DNA of 5,575 nucleotides from Promicromonosporaceae bacterium (GTDB lineage: Bacteria; Actinomycetota; Actinomycetes; Actinomycetales; Cellulomonadaceae): contig WRIF01000120.1 of NCBI GenBank assembly GCA_009782865.1, positions 1 through 5,575 of the forward strand, read 5' to 3'. Position numbers and translations under genes: made by a program. Below are positions 4,907 through 5,575 of this stretch, in pieces. The notes beneath the pieces are model-generated. The model made no database searches, had not been told where the DNA came from, and saw nothing but the letters and a program-made list of their open reading frames with translations. Numbering within the stretch: the stretch's first letter is position 1; the number at the start of each line of letters is the position of its first letter.

Positions 4907-5575
4907 TCAGTTAATCGGCGAAAGGAGGTACGCCGGGGGCATGACGTTGATCTGCAGCGGGGTGAAGGACACCCAGTCGGCGTAGATCGCGGTGGCCTGG
5001 TTGAAGTAGATCGGGGCGAACCAGGCGTTCTCCACCAGCCAGCGGCTGAGGTCCTGCGCGGCCTGGGCGGCGTCGGCGTCGGAACCGGTCTGGATGACGT
5101 GGAGGTAGTCGGTGACCTCGGGGGCGGTCGAGCCGAACGGGTTGAACAGGCCGGTGGGGCTCAGCGAGTACTGGGCCTGCTGCCAGGTGTCGGTGGTGGA
5201 CAGCCACATCGGCATGGCCGAGTAGCGACCGGTCTGCATGTCGTTGAACAGCTCGCCGGGGGCGGGCTGGGTCAGGACGAAGTTCAGGCCGATGTCCGCC
5301 ATCATCTGCACGAACGAGTCGTTCATGGCGGCGTCTCCGACCAGCAGGACCTCGACGGTGGCACCCTCGAAGCCGGCCTCCTGCACCAGTTCGGTGGCAC
5401 GGGCCGGGTCGAAGGGGTAGCGGTCGAGGATCGCGGGCACAAAACCGGTGGTGTAGGGGCCAAAGATCTGGTTGGTCACCCGACCGCGGCCGTGGTTGAA
5501 CACGCCGAGGATGTTCTCGCGGTCCAGGCCGTAGTTGATGGCCTGACGGACGCGAACGCCGCCCAGGGCCGGGGG
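4907..5575 (-). CDS. SBP_bac_5 family (DppA/OppA-type) extracellular solute-binding protein, C-terminal part
   Basis: The last 222 residues of the binding protein that captures substrate outside the cell and delivers it to the permeases. The signal peptide and first lobe lie beyond the right edge. The frame is open to position 5575. Family marks, counted from the edge, are VRVRQAINYGLDRENILG at 7-24 (the VRqAinyAiDR block), FDPARATELVQEAGF at 55-69 (the DPekAkaLLaeAG block), TGRYSAMPMWLS at 115-126, and VENAWFAPIYFNQATAIYAD at 181-200 (the d.p.iply block). The WxADYPDP motif typical of DppA/OppA peptide binders is not seen; the equivalent place reads MWLSTTDTW. Specificity may therefore differ from classical dipeptide binders, but this is weak evidence. 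An internal GTG at 5503 is not the start because the conserved block continues upstream of it. The protein is first in the transport unit; an RNA hairpin follows its stop. Confidence 0.92.
   Translation of the reverse strand, partial: PPALGGVRVRQAINYGLDRENILGVFNHGRGRVTNQIFGPYTTGFVPAILDRYPFDPARATELVQEAGFEGATVEVLLVGDAAMNDSFVQMMADIGLNFVLTQPAPGELFNDMQTGRYSAMPMWLSTTDTWQQAQYSLSPTGLFNPFGSTAPEVTDYLHVIQTGSDADAAQAAQDLSRWLVENAWFAPIYFNQATAIYADWVSFTPLQINVMPPAYLLSPIN

Noticed and set aside
4907..5503. GTG at 5503 as the start of the solute-binding protein
   Set aside because: The conserved VRQAINYGLDR block lies upstream of it in the same open frame, so the gene simply runs off the right edge.

Overview
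The window is GC-rich with strong G/C preference at third codon positions. With the gene content and a dispersed palindromic repeat, this points to a high-GC Actinomycetota genome. A relative of the Propionibacteriales or Micrococcales is a guess from the repeat type, not a demonstrated assignment. Every supported gene lies on the minus strand, so transcription runs from position 5575 towards position 1.

In transcription order the window holds: (1) the C-terminal 222 residues of an SBP_bac_5 (DppA/OppA-type) solute-binding protein, whose N-terminus lies beyond the right edge; (2) a 94-base gap with a perfect 19-bp inverted repeat; (3) a DppB-type permease (3868-4812); (4) a single gene fusing a DppC-type permease to a DppD-type ATPase (2006-3871); (5) a DppF-type ATPase (1053-2009); (6) a 209-base gap made largely of copies and half-copies of a palindromic repeat; (7) the first 281 residues of a glycoside hydrolase family 3 (GH3) enzyme of the NagZ-like type, cut by the left edge just before its expected catalytic nucleophile. 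The three membrane/ATPase genes overlap by ATGA stop/start junctions and so are almost certainly one translationally coupled unit.

Together the transport genes encode a complete peptide/oligosaccharide/nickel-class ABC importer: a binding protein, two permease domains and two ATPases, with one permease and one ATPase on the same chain. The substrate cannot be read from sequence. The adjacent cytoplasmic-looking GH3 gene makes an N-acetylglucosamine-containing or other beta-linked oligosaccharide, or a muropeptide, a reasonable alternative to a plain peptide.

The most interesting feature is the repeat family. It consists of a CGCTGG(T/A)TG(A/G)GGAG arm, a variable internal stem-loop and a CGTCTCGAAACC arm. 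Two full copies face each other between the transporter and the GH3 gene, with half-copies outside them. A third full copy sits inside the reading frame of the permease-ATPase fusion and encodes part of its C-terminal tail. There it also forms half of a small hairpin abutting the ribosome binding site of the next gene. I see no CRISPR array, tRNA, rRNA, insertion sequence or clearly new multi-gene system.
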